Assembly (NCBI RefSeq): GCF_030269925.1 | Contig: NC_085135.1 | Coordinates: 3,968,753 to 4,032,752, forward strand | Source: Bombyx mori | Lineage: Eukaryota; Arthropoda; Insecta; Lepidoptera; Bombycidae | Length of the DNA stretch: 64,000 nt | Reading direction: 5' to 3' | Shown here: in pieces, positions 21,552 through 32,075 of the stretch | How positions within the stretch are numbered: position 1 is the first letter of the stretch | How the letters are laid out: each line of letters opens with the position of its first letter | Made by a program: the position numbers and the translations under genes | Notes under the pieces: model-generated | What the model was told of the DNA's origin: nothing | The model's database searches: none | What the model saw: the letters and a program-made list of their open reading frames with translations, nothing else

Positions 21552-22832
21552 TTATGGATGTGTTTTTTTTTTATAAGAGATTTTATGACCTAGTAACTAA
21601 GACCTTTAAGTCATGTCTTATTTTACTTTATTTTCTTAATTTTATGAAAAATGATAATATGGAGTGAAATGAAATGAAGATGATTAATTTGAGACATTAA
21701 TCAACTGGGATGAAATTTAATGAAATGAGATGATATGGGATGAAATATAATCGCAGTAAAATGGTGGTCATTTACTGAGATTTTTTCAGTGGACTTTTTG
21801 GAGGAACCCGAGAAGTTACGTCCAGCAGCTTTGTTTCATTTTCCCACATTTGTGCACTTTCACAGATATTAAACAGTTAATAAACCACCATTATTACACA
21901 TTTAAACTTGAAGAAACACTAAATAGACAAAATAAAACAAATCACACAACTTCACTCCTCGCGTTCCCGCCAAAAAGTCCTTTTTTTTTTTTAAGAGATT
22001 TTATGACCTGGTAACTAAGACCTTTAAGTCATGTCTTATTTTACTTTATATTCTTAATTTTATGAAAAATGATAATATGGAGTGAAATGAAATGAAGATG
22101 ATTAATTTGAAACATTAATCAACTGGGATGAAATTTAATGAAATGAGATGATATGGGATGAAATATAATCGCAGTAAAATTGTGGTCATTTACTGAGATT
22201 TTTTCAGTGGACTTTTTGGAGGAACCCGAGAAGTTACGTCCAGCAGCTTTGTTTCATTTTCCCACATTTGTGCACTTTCACAGATATTAAACAGTTAATA
22301 AACCACCATTATTACACATTTAAACCTGAAGAAACACTAAATAGACAAAATAAAACAAATCACACAACTTCACTCCTCGCGTTCCCGCCAAAAAGTCCTT
22401 TTTTTTTTTTTTTAAGAGATTTTATGACCTGGTAACTAAGACCTTTAAGTCATGTCTTATTTTACTTTATATTCTTAATTTTATGAAAAATGATAATATG
22501 GAGTGAAATGAAATGAAGATGATTAATTTGAAACATTAATCAACTGGGATGAAATTTAATGAAATGAGATGATATGGGATGAAATATAATCGCAGTAAAA
22601 TTGTGGTCATTTACTGAGATTTTTTCAGTGGACTTTTTGGAGGAATCCGAGAAGTTGCGTCCAGCAGCTTTGTTTCATTTTCCCACATTTGTGCACTTTC
22701 ACAGATATTAAACAGTTAATAAACCACCGTTATTACACATTTAAACCTGAAGAAACACTAAATAGACAAAATAAAACAAATCACACAACTTCACTCCTCG
22801 CGTTCCCGCCAAAAAGTCCTTATGGATGTGTT
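21552..22832 (-). repeat. tandem trimer of a ~420-bp poly(A)-tailed retroposon-like unit
   Basis: Three head-to-tail units (about 21565-21980, 21981-22398, 22399-22819), each with a T-run at its left edge, that is, a poly(A) tail on the minus strand. All end in gttcccgccaaaaagtcc. The whole array has one flanking duplication, ttatggatgtgtt, at 21552-21564 and 22820-22832. Units 2 and 3 share several differences from unit 1 and are closest to each other. The minus-strand start (GGCGGGAACGCGAGG) looks like a 5' UTR, so the unit may be a LINE deletion derivative that keeps only its two ends. Confidence 0.85.
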
Positions 22833-22975
22833 GTCACAGATTACCACAGATTCCTTTGTTTTAAATTGAATGACGTTGACATTTGTTAGCGCGGCTATCG
22901 ATGTGGTGTCACAGATTACCACAGATTTTTTGTTTTAAATTGAATGACGTTGACATTCGTTACGCGCGTTTTTTA
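22821..22975. repeat. ~67-bp direct duplication in the Helitron 5' region
   Basis: A block running from tatggatgtg through gtcacagattaccacagatt to ttgaatgacgttgacatt is followed at once by a slightly diverged second copy ending near 22960. Confidence 0.7.
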
Positions 22976-23152
22976 AAATATGCAAAATTAAATGTATATT
23001 TTTCAATCTTTCTGAGAGATTTTCTTAATATTTGTTTCCGTAAGAACCTTGTACAGAGTATTAGAAAACTACAAAAAAAAAAGCCAAATCGGTCAAGCCG
23101 TTTTCATGTTGTCGTGACAACGGAAAACGGGTTTCATTTTTATATATATAGA

Positions 23153-23604
23153 TGGATTTTATAACCTTAATTGAAATTCCCCATAAATCACCAGTTTTCT
23201 TAATATTAATGAGCTTGAAATTATCAATTAAGTATGTCCTTTATATCAATATTTGTGAACTTAAAGTTAACACTGCATTTATCAACATGATCTTGCAGTA
23301 ATGATTCGGCGGCGGTAGGAGATGAAATTAAAGATTTTATAGTAGAAGCTGGGATATCAGCAAAGTAATGCTCAAAGGCACTGGCCACTTCTTGATGAGA
23401 AGTTATTATTCGATCATGATTTTCAAAGTTAATTCAGCATTGCTGTTTCTGACATTCCCAGTCACCCTATTAATGATATTCCAAGTCATTTTAATTTTGT
23501 CAGGTGCATTTTTTATAAGATTGCCTAAGTGCAATGACTTGGCCAATGTACAGACTTTTTTAAACAGCTTGGAATATTTAGAGACATACTCATGAAAAAG
23601 CGGG
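23153..23604 (-). mobile_element. LINE C, endonuclease-to-reverse-transcriptase linker (5' end of this copy)
   Basis: The minus strand gives KYSKLFKKVCTLAKSL, MTWNIINRVTGNVRNS, FEHYFA-like and IPASTIKSLISSPTAAES blocks, typical of the linker in jockey-type ORF2. It ends at the Helitron 5' terminus on its left and meets LINE B at 23605 on its right, so this LINE C copy is 5'-truncated here. Confidence 0.7.
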
Positions 23605-23790
23605 GCTACACGATAACTCTCTTATCGTTGCCGCCGCTAATTACATATCCGACCCAAGCGACAGGGCAACGCATAGCGGCCGACACCCGAAATATGTTTT
23701 GTCGGATCCTTCGAAACCACTTTCTGTGCTTTTAAGCTCTTCAAGCACTGGTCACCTCTCGTAGAACTTGGCGATTAAAACTTGTCGAGA
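23605..23790 (+). mobile_element. old LINE B fragment, right part
   Basis: The plus strand encodes a DNSLIVAAANYISDPSD block, then HPKYVLSDPSKPLSVLL, the direct continuation of the protein cut at 9803. Confidence 0.65.
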
Positions 23791-23829
23791 AAATATCAAT
23801 AATATAATACACAAAATGTTAGTTAGGTA

Positions 23830-24310
23830 TTCATCTAAAATTATTTTATCACCTTCAAAGTATGCTCTTTTAGAAACGAGACACTTACGCCAACGAATAA
23901 TCTAATTAACAAAATATTTTTTGCGAAGTTGCTTTCCGCGAATTCTCTTTTATGTCTTCTACCGAATGAGAACGGGTGCCACAAAGTTGTAATTTAACTT
24001 TAGGAAAAAGAATGAGGTCGACTGTAGCCATGTCTGATGGTTGCTCGACGGTATTTATAGAGTTTTGTTTCAATCACTATTATGTTCACTTTTGCGATGT
24101 GAACTTCAGCTGCAGACATTGATGGCCTCCCGGAGCCAGGCAAATCATCCACCACATCTCGACCGCTTTTGAACGATTTATTCCACTCATAAGCACGTAT
24201 TTTGATGTAGCCTTAAGTAACATCTTCAGTGACTCCGATTACGAAATTCTATTGGCGATGCAAAATTTAAGACGAAACTCTTTGTTAGATGCTTTGTCCA
24301 TTATGAAATT
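23830..24310 (-). pseudogene. mariner-type transposase remnant
   Basis: Minus-strand blocks include an N-terminal MDKASNKEFRLKFCIANR, a middle KLKLQLCGTRSHSVEDIKEN and a C-terminal IIRWRKCLVSKRAYFEGDKI. The last two are characteristic of the end of Mos1-like transposases. The catalytic centre is deleted and frames shift several times. The order of blocks fits one element with an internal deletion. Confidence 0.65.
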
Positions 24311-25518
24311 CGTAATATACACTAGGTATGATATAACTTAAAACAGCATTGTATTTAATCTAATTAACAGATGAAACTCAAACTCGGGGCCAAATTGAAA
24401 AACAGTTGTGACGAAACTATAAACGAATCATTGATTCCGGATACCTACCTTTTTGACTGAATATATTTATATTTATTAATTAATTGCCTGATAAATGTAC
24501 CACTACCCTATTTCTATAACGAAAAAGTCATGCGTTTCTGTAGGAAGTTATGGATAGGTTAATCGTGAAATAATCATAAATACGATTCAGTTTAGATTTA
24601 ACTAAACATATAGGATATATGCAATCTTGATTGAAAAGAATTACGTTATGAGAAACAAAATCGTAAATAAGATAAAGTTAAACCTTTAAAAACCACGATT
24701 CTTTTTTTATACGGAGAATCGTTTCGGGTTGAAGGGTGGGGAAGTCGTTTTAAATCAAAACCGGTAATAAGACATTTTGTCTCAAGGTACCCATATTAAA
24801 CGTTGACGTATTGATGTCCATAGGCCCCAGTTACCACCTAACACCTGGTTATCCTTGGGCCTGTCCAACTAACCGTGCAATAAATGAATCAATTCAAATT
24901 TATTTATAAACCAAGTACTTATCGTGTGCCTGAAAGGTTTGTCATCTCTCTCGACCTAAGTAATTACTTCAAAAACGCTTAAATAAAAAATTTATCGCGT
25001 TTTATTTATTTCGTTAATGTCCGTGGAAAGGGTTTTTGTTTAAGAATTACAGCTATGAAGTTGCTTATTAAATTGTCAATGAAACAGTCATAAACATACA
25101 CTAAAAAATATGTACTAAGACATCTAATATAACCTAATCTTCCAACAGTATAGATCCAATTTTTTTTTCGAAAATATTAATTCTCTAGCATGATTAATTT
25201 ATTTTGGAACGGGCGACAACTAATAGAAGTCTCAATCTTAAACTTACATGAAATATATAATCAACATAATTTCAAATTTAATTACATACTAATATTTCAG
25301 ATCGTGATTGACACGACAAAAATCTACGTTAATACGTATTTTTTGTTTCAGAATTGACAACAGCAGCAGAGCAAATCCCATACATCATACCAAAGATATT
25401 TATTAAAAAACAAATATAAATATGTATGTACACAATTACCTACTAACAAAATTATAAATATGTAAAATAACAGTAATAAATTGAGAAAAGATATGCTGAA
25501 GACAAACAGTTTTTGCAG
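24311..25518. other. AT-rich intergenic DNA with a diverged SINE
   Basis: Positions 24715-24880 are a diverged plus-strand Bm1-like SINE (gttgaagggtggggaagtcg, ccaccctaacacctgg-like tail). The rest is AT-rich and unassigned. A good acceptor-like tract (ttttttgtttcag) ends at 25352 but opens no convincing exon. Confidence 0.5.
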
Positions 25519-25694
25519 ATTATTGAAAATAGTCACAGACAACACATATTGCGGGGCACATGTCAGGAAGTTTGCATATTTAAGCAGGAAGAAGTGCTTG
25601 CCTCAGTGCTTGGCGAGAGCTACGTGTTTGCACACGGGTCTGCTGCTGCGACAGAAGAAACGGTTGAGGATAAAGATATCAACATTTCACTCCG
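25519..25694 (+). CDS. candidate upstream exon of the angel-like gene
   Basis: Bounded by TTTTTGCAG before 25519 and a GTGAGAG donor after 25694, in phase 2. It encodes about 58 residues including GTCQEVCIFKQEEVLASVL, followed by ESYVFAHGSAAATEETV. The donor phase matches the next candidate exon at 27622. Composition is protein-like and acidic at the end. I do not recognise the sequence, and membership of the angel gene is inferred only from phase and order. It could instead be the 3' portion of a separate small gene. Confidence 0.4.
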
Positions 25695-26250
25695 GTGAGA
25701 GTACGACAAAAGGGCAAATGATGGACGAGAGCCAGCCCACCGACAATCATGCCAGTTTCGGAGGAAATTTTGAAGTGTATGTTGATTTTCTTTAATCGAT
25801 GATAAATTGCGTTTTGTTGCTCATTCGAGTACGGTAAAAGTGAAATAAATATATTCACGAAGCGCTGTCTAACTACAAATTAATAAATTAAAATAAAACA
25901 TAAATTATACCATACCCGCGTTGAAATGTATTGTAAGTATAGTAACCGGCAAATGACCTTGACTGCGCAGAACCGAATTTCAGATCACTTTGGTGGTGAG
26001 GGTGAGGCGCGACGGCAGGGGAAATCGTATCGAGCGCGTTATTGGTAGATCAGTCGAACCTTGCGCCCCGCACCGCGCCCTCGTTCCGCTTGCTCCCAAA
26101 AGTACGCTTGCGTACAGTGAAAAGTCTATCGTTATTAATCGTTAAGTTATTTGTTATAATTGCTTGTTGACTTTGTTGCCATTGCTATTTGTCGAGTGTT
26201 TGTTGATTTTTTATAAAAAATACACTATATAGTGACAAACTGGTGTAGTA
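25695..26250. other. non-coding DNA with a GC-rich patch
   Basis: Positions 25960-26120 are CpG-rich compared with the flanks (several GCGC and CGCC strings) and could be a promoter or a transposon end. No gene is recognised. Confidence 0.35.
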
Positions 26251-26259
26251 TTCAAAAGA

Positions 26260-27430
26260 AAGGGTAGAAAAATTGTGTAAGACGTATATTACTTCATTAT
26301 AAAACAGGGGAAGAATGATATGGAAAAAGTAAAACAGACTTCGGCAGCAACAAAAACATCAGTGAGTACTGTTAGGTGCAATATTAACGAAGCTAAAGGC
26401 TCTGGCTTGCTCGCCGTGTTTCGGACTCCGGGTAAGAAAAGATCAGGGAAGAAGAAAGTTACCGGAATGGATAGTTTCATTCAATCTGTAATAAAAATAT
26501 GTATTCATAATAACTACATAACAAGCAGCGAAACTCCGTACCGTAGAAAGGCTTCGAAAAATTTAATAATAATAATAATATAGCCTTTTATTCAGATCCA
26601 TATTACAATTATATGACTAAAATTAAATATAATATATAAAACTTAAATTTTATTTAAACCTTAATCTAGCCTATTATTTGAATTTTTCTTATTTTCTGCA
26701 GATCTGTTTGCCAATCGACAAAGGCCTCCTCCAACCTTTTCCACTCATGTCTTTCTTGAGCCACTCTGTTCCATGTGACGCCTGCCACTTGTCGTATGTC
26801 GTCATCCCATCTTTTTTGCGGTCTACCTTTTTTCCTTTTACTTTCTCTAGGATACCATTGTGTCACAACTTTGCTCCATTTATCTTTACCTCTAACCATA
26901 TGCCCTGCCCAACGCCATTTAAGCCTTCTAATTTTGCACCCTATATCTATTACCTTTGTTTTGCTTCTTTCGAAATTCTGCTTTTGAAAAATTTAAAGAA
27001 GATATAAATTTTAATGGCTCGAAATTAAGTTTACGACGAATTATGAAAGAGCTAGGCTTCCGATGGAAAAAAAAAACAAAAAATAATCGGAAGCTGGTGA
27101 TTGAAAAAAGTTACATTCGATTACTACGAATCGAATATCTTCAAAAAATAATTAATTATAGACAAAAAAGAAGACCGAACCGACAGAGTTATAAACTACA
27201 CCGATGAGCACTATGTCGACTCATCACGATGATAGCGACTCTGGTGATGAAAACAGTGACGATGAAGATGGTCAAGATTATGATAACGAAAAAAAAATTA
27301 CAAATACCAGCTTCGCTTCAACTGAACCAAGACCTGGCAACAGCTCTAGTTTTTACTTAATAGAAGGAATATCTATTTTACCCCAAGATTCAATTATTAA
27401 AATTATTAACCCATATTTTTTGTTGATGTT
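26260..27430 (+). pseudogene. IS630/Tc1-like DDE transposase, internally deleted, split by an RTE LINE
   Basis: The N-terminal helix-turn-helix part at 26320-26555 reads TSAATKTSVSTVRCNINEAK, then KRSGKKKVTGMDSFI. After the LINE the frame resumes with FEKFKEDINFNGSKLSLRR, MKELGFRWKKK and a short YTDE-like first catalytic block near 27195. It then jumps straight to an acidic tail (DSGDENSDDEDGQDYD, 27225-27285). The middle of the catalytic domain with the second and third acidic residues is gone. The result is a dead copy of a lepidopteran cut-and-paste element. Confidence 0.65.
26566..26985 (-). mobile_element. RTE-type LINE 3' fragment
   Basis: The ORF at 26666-26899 is the diagnostic C-terminus: KWSKVVTQWYPRESKRKKGR, PQKRWDDDIRQVAGVTWNRV, AQERHEWKRLEEAFV. 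The left edge carries a TAA/ATT simple-repeat tail, as RTE elements do in place of poly(A). The bases gaaaaattta flank it at 26556-26565 and 26986-26995, a 10-bp target duplication inside the transposase. Confidence 0.85.
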
Positions 27431-27621
27431 CTATAAAATATATAAATAAATACATATTTTAATAATTTAATTGCATTATGACGCAGAGTAAATAATGTTT
27501 TTGCACGTGAGTGTACCATGCGCGAACTTACCCCCACTACGTCAACAAATGCTCAAGTAGTTTGCCGGCTATTATACCTGAAATATTAATAATTGAAATG
27601 CATTTTATAACATCAATATAG

Positions 27622-27770
27622 CAGTGATTCATCAGGCGAAGACACGTCGATTGTTGAACAGAAATATGATTCTGAGGACGCGAAATCCGAGCACCACAGG
27701 AGACCAACAAAGATCCCACTCAACTTCAGGACCTGGGAGACTGTAGGGAAGAAGACCGATTCGGACGAGA
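27622..27770 (+). CDS. candidate N-terminal exon of the angel-like gene
   Basis: Encodes a serine/acid/lysine-rich segment ending PLNFRTWETVGKKTDSDE. The acceptor is ATATAG (or ATATAGCAG, three bases on) and the donor is GTAATA. The phases fit both neighbours: 2 from 25694 and 1 into 35252. The RTWE-like block just upstream of the nuclease domain resembles the R(K/R)WE segment that I recall in Angel proteins. Confidence 0.5.
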
Positions 27771-28173
27771 GTAATAATAATATCTTGTTTATACTACTTA
27801 CTTATTTAGAATAAATCTGATTCTTTAATGAATGAAATTATTTCTATCAGATAGATCAGACAGATCTATTAGATTCAAAAAATACTTTACACTCAGAATT
27901 AAAAAATATCTCTGGATCTCTTCGATCAACAATAGTAACTAGATAAAGGGACACGTACAAAATCAAAGCAAAAACTGTCCGCGTGACTATACACATACAT
28001 AGCTACATTGGTTTACAACAAACGGAGAAAAAAGTTTTGAAACAGTTTTAAGTTCAAACTAATTACAACTATGCCACCTAGTAATAAAGTCACAAATCTC
28101 CAAAACATTATCTAATACTTAGGATCATTCGTCACAAAGCCATAAATTACTCCTGTCACTTACAAATGAAAAG
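27771..28173. other. intronic AT-rich DNA
   Basis: No repeat or gene recognised. Confidence 0.4.
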
Positions 28174-29070
28174 ACATATCGTACGTTCGGTAAGACAAGG
28201 GCCGAAGTGCTAAAATTTCTGAAAATGAGTTAAATATGCCAAAGTGCCTTAAAAACTAATTTTTACCTGTAGGAACAAAGAGTTTCACTAGATTCAGTTT
28301 ATTTTCGCCAGATGGCAAAAGTGTCTTTGTACCATTCGTTCGTTTTTTGGATGATATTGGCGCGACAAAATCTTATTGGTCATTTGCGGCATCGCCCGCG
28401 CGAGTAGTGGTTGTATACTGGACCATAGGGGTCATTAAGGTAAATATGCCCTTTTTTGTTTTATATTTTGGAAAGTCATGGTCAGATTTTGTGTACATAG
28501 TATGCCTAATTTGAGAGCACATATTTGACAGAAAAAATAAATGTCTTGCGCATTTACTTGGCATTCCACAAAGGAATATGTAGCATTTTATAGATTTAAT
28601 GTAAACCTTTTAGAAGTGAATTTTATGTTATTTTTTTTATTGTAGTTTTATTTTATCATTGATAAAGATTTTCCTAAGAATAATATTTAATAAAGAAGAA
28701 TAAAGATGTAGAAAATAAGTAGTATTTTCATTTAATAAGTCATTTCAATATAATGTGTAACTTTGGTCGCAACTGCACATTTATTTAAATGTTGGTGGGA
28801 TAATGGCATAATTGTAGGCATACATTAATATTTCATTAAATAATTAGTATAAATAAATAAATAACTCAGTCTTTCAAATTACATATTTATATATTATATT
28901 ATATATTATATTCACATGTATAAGGTATATTTTTGCTATAAATAAAATACTATTTTACATTAATATGGGCAGAAAAACACAATTAAAATCTATAAAAATT
29001 TTAAAACATCTCTCCTGAACATTTTTAAAATTAGCACTTCGGCCCTTGTCCTACCGAAGGTGCGATATGT
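28174..29070. mobile_element. 897-bp element with ~44-bp terminal inverted repeats, family unknown
   Basis: The left end (28174-28217, core gacaagggccgaagtgcta) matches the reverse complement of 29027-29070 with about four mismatches. The interior has no ORF above 63 codons. I see no convincing target duplication, so the true ends may lie a few bases away. It is a MITE-like DNA element in the first large angel intron, if the upstream exons belong to that gene. Confidence 0.7.
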
Positions 29071-30081
29071 TAAACAACCTTTAATGTTAAATCAACCTTA
29101 ACTGCCAACAAATAAAGTAATTTTTCCCGTGATAGCTTTGAGAACTAACATAATGTTTTTTATTTTTTTTGCGTCTTGAAATTTCAATTTCTTTTACTAC
29201 AGGAGGTAAGGGAGTCGCGTTGAACACTAAAATAATTTATTAAATGAATAAAAGTAAAAGTTTAGTTGTTTACTTTTTATGTTTTGAGAATTTATGTTTG
29301 TTAGTATCTATACATTACTTATTATTTTATTAGCGTTACGTTTTGTGTAATACATATTTTTATAGTATATTTTTAAGTTTTCGCGACTAGTACACATAAT
29401 AAAACAACGTTTAAACGGTTTTAAGCGAGATATTTTTATTATAATGCTTCGGCCACGTTTCAGTAGCCATGAGCACGGAAGGCAAAGATGTCCAGTGTCA
29501 ATGAGTCGAGTTCTTAGCTTGGTTATAAAAGTAATCTCTTCTTTCTCTGGCGACAATCGAGATCCATTCCGCACACGTGATTACTAGGAAAGCTAAAATA
29601 TAAAAGGAAAGCTAAGTATCTAATAAGAGTCCAACAAACAGACACAAAACAGCATTAACCAATTTTAACTAACCAATTTTGAAGTACTACTAACAAATTT
29701 TTAAAAATTATTACAACACAAATCTACTCCATGCATTTTACTCTTCTGTTAAATAAAAGTTTGTCCAAGTGTTGGCGAGCCTTGGCCAACTTTTGTAGCG
29801 GTGGTTAAAAATCGGTAATTTTGTTTAAAATTTAATATTATTTATTAGCTTAAAGCTTAAAATATAACTTATACTTCAGGTACTTACCGAAAGTAAGATA
29901 CTCCGGCCGTTAAATTGCTATTTCGGGCATTTTTTTGCAACTTTTGTATACACACTGCGGCATTGTGAGACGGTTTGACATTGGCGGTGTCTGAAGTGAA
30001 GTAAACAAAATAAAGAGCTCACATTTCAAGTGAGCTGTTATATTTTAACGAGACGGATTTTTGCGCCGACCCGAAATCTAG
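29071..30081. other. AT-rich DNA, unassigned
   Basis: Includes a minus-strand frame at 29308-29574 without family features. No signal recognised. Confidence 0.4.
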
Positions 30082-30559
30082 CTGAGCATTTCTCAAAATT
30101 ATTGCACAATAGACTAGCCTCTGTCCCATTGTTTTAATATTTTGTTCCGGCTAATATATTAGATCATTACTACTTTTTATAAATTGTGTAAGCAGTAAAA
30201 CTACTCTACTTATTAGAAAGGAAAAAAACAGACATAAATACAATGAGATTTTTTCATTAAAAATATATATCATAAATCAGCTTCAACCAAAGTGCAGTGT
30301 CCTAATCTCAATATCTTACCAAACCATCGATCTTTAGTTGAATGGACATGGGCATTGCATAAATATAAAATATTATTTATTTATAGCCATAAGTCACATA
30401 GTCAATTCATCCTAAAACATCCTTTTTAGCATTACTTTATAATTAAATTTCTAATTAATGATTTTAACTTGTCCCGTAAAAAGTTCCACCTAGAAATTCC
30501 AGTTTTTGTTACCATAGTTTTGAAGAAATATGAGAATCGATTAATGTAGTATTAGAGTG

Positions 30560-30960
30560 GTAGATCCAAGTCTGCAGTTCGCTGTAGCACGTAGGTGGGC
30601 AGGATCGACCGGTGAAATACTACCCTCTCACAGAAAATCAGCGTGAAGTGGGGGCCTCCTAGAGGCCACCGCGTTTCGACTGGTGAGTGAGAGTCCCGGC
30701 GCCCTTATCCCTCTACCTCGGGGCCCAAATAGCAACTGGCACTTTCATTATACTACACGTATCGCAACAGATTTTCTAGGGACTGTTGCGTTGCGTGTGG
30801 GAATGAGTATCAGTTGGCCCCTTCCTGTCTTTTTATTCCCTGTCCCACAATTCCTCACCCTCCGTGACCTTTCTCCTTCCCTTTCCTTCCCCACCCCTTA
30901 TGCTATTTTTGATTTTTGTGCGACAAATGCGACTTTTATATATCTGCTTGTTTTAATCTA
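30560..30960 (+). other. GC-richer dispersed-repeat-like segment
   Basis: Positions 30560-30730 have a composition and phrasing (cctcctagaggccaccgcg, a local palindrome) typical of a LINE 3' UTR. No second copy lies in the window. A 92-codon frame at 30683 has low-complexity proline/phenylalanine content and is not called. Confidence 0.3.
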
Positions 30961-31237
30961 AAAGTGCGATCATAGTAAAGAGAGAACTACTGCATGATAT
31001 TCCTTCTGATGTGGTGGGCTAAATTTCAAAATATCTGTTGTTCTGGGTAACGTAAAAAAAGGGTTCTATTACACTGCTGCTACAGTAATGCTAATACAAT
31101 GCTGTTGGTTAAAAATGATATGCATATTGTTTGTAACCTGCACTGGTTCTGGATTAAACAACAATTAGGATTGATCAAAAAGACCATCAACTGTTTGAGC
31201 ATGGATACGCTTAAATTTTTTACAGCTCTCAATAAAA

Positions 31238-31606
31238 ATGCCTCTAACCTCTGCTGAAAAAATGAGGAACTACCGCAAAAGACTTAAAGAAAATCCAGAA
31301 AAGAAGGAGGAGCAGCGAATACGAAACATAGAAAGGATAAAATCTAAATATTTATATAAATCAGTAAATGAGATGTCAGAAGACGAAAAAAATAAACAAA
31401 GACAAAAGTGGCGTGCCTGTGTTTACACTTTGGCCTCTATTGGCCTTTTTCTTCGACACAGTTTATCAAGGCACCGATATGTTATTCCAGATTCGTCTAA
31501 TAATCCGCTGCATTTTTTATCAAGTATGAACGCTGAAGAAATAAAAATATTATTACGTTGTCTATTTTTCTGGTGCCAAAAATGTGATTATGCTTATTAC
31601 TCGTAA
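31238..31606 (+). CDS. N-terminal fragment of a multicopy transposon-type protein
   Basis: Starts MPLTSAEKMRNYRKRLKENP, followed by arginine/lysine-rich helices and a SVNEMSEDEKNKQRQKWRAC block. This basic start is shared by a large insect family, as far as I recall the same one as the remnant at 4480-5270. The sequence degenerates after about residue 75 (hydrophobic, low similarity), so it is probably a 5' fragment joined to unrelated sequence. Confidence 0.5.
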   Translation: MPLTSAEKMRNYRKRLKENPEKKEEQRIRNIERIKSKYLYKSVNEMSEDEKNKQRQKWRACVYTLASIGLFLRHSLSRHRYVIPDSSNNPLHFLSSMNAEEIKILLRCLFFWCQKCDYAYYS

Positions 31607-32075
31607 ATGTTCCCAAATATTTGAATAGGGTATTTTTTAAACCAAAAATGTTTAAACGTCCTTTGACAGCAGTTCATACTCTATTCTACATATATAAATA
31701 TAATTATAATTATTTTTAACACGGGTCAAAGTTTATTATAATTTGAACTACTTCGAAAACTAGCCTTATAAAATCCTAGTTTGTTACCAGTATTCCATTT
31801 TTGTTACTGTCCCATAAAATCGGACACGTATTTCTTTTGAATTTTGTACACACACACACACACAGCTGTTAGAAAAGACACGTCAATAAGAATACAGAGT
31901 ACAAGGGCACTACTTATTTCATGCTGAAATCTCTTCCAGTAGGCCCGCAAAAGGAAAAAAGAATTAGGAACACAAACCTAGTGCATACAGTAAACATTAC
32001 ATATAATAATATATACAAATTACAAGATACAAAACAATATATATACATACAAATACACACACACATATATATATA
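31607..32075. other. AT-rich DNA with CA and TA microsatellites
   Basis: Short (ca)n runs near 31850-31862 and 32053-32064, and (ta)n near 32065-32074. No gene. Confidence 0.6.

Larger units (their letters stand above)
13349..23152 (-). mobile_element. autonomous-type Helitron, decayed, with three nested insertions
   Basis: Minus-strand ORFs in order encode an N-terminal zinc-binding region, a HUH replication-initiator domain and a PIF1-type helicase, the Helitron Rep/Hel plan. The 5' end is TC near 23152 (TCTATATATATAAAAATGAA). The 3' end near 13349 has the hairpin plus GGGTCAACTAT, a decayed form of the GGGTCAGCTAG end of the short copies. Insertions: an LTR element (15342-17473), LINE B (19515-20262) and a retroposon trimer (about 21565-22819). 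Without them the element is about 5.6 kb. The frames are broken in many places, so it is inactive. It is inserted in LINE C. Confidence 0.85.

Noticed and set aside
25341..25420. Strong acceptor (TTTGTTTCAG) with a 22-codon frame
   Set aside because: The frame ends at once, and no poly(A) signal or partner exon could be tied to it.
30683..30961. 92-codon plus-strand ORF
   Set aside because: Low-complexity composition in a repeat-like GC-rich segment; no family features.
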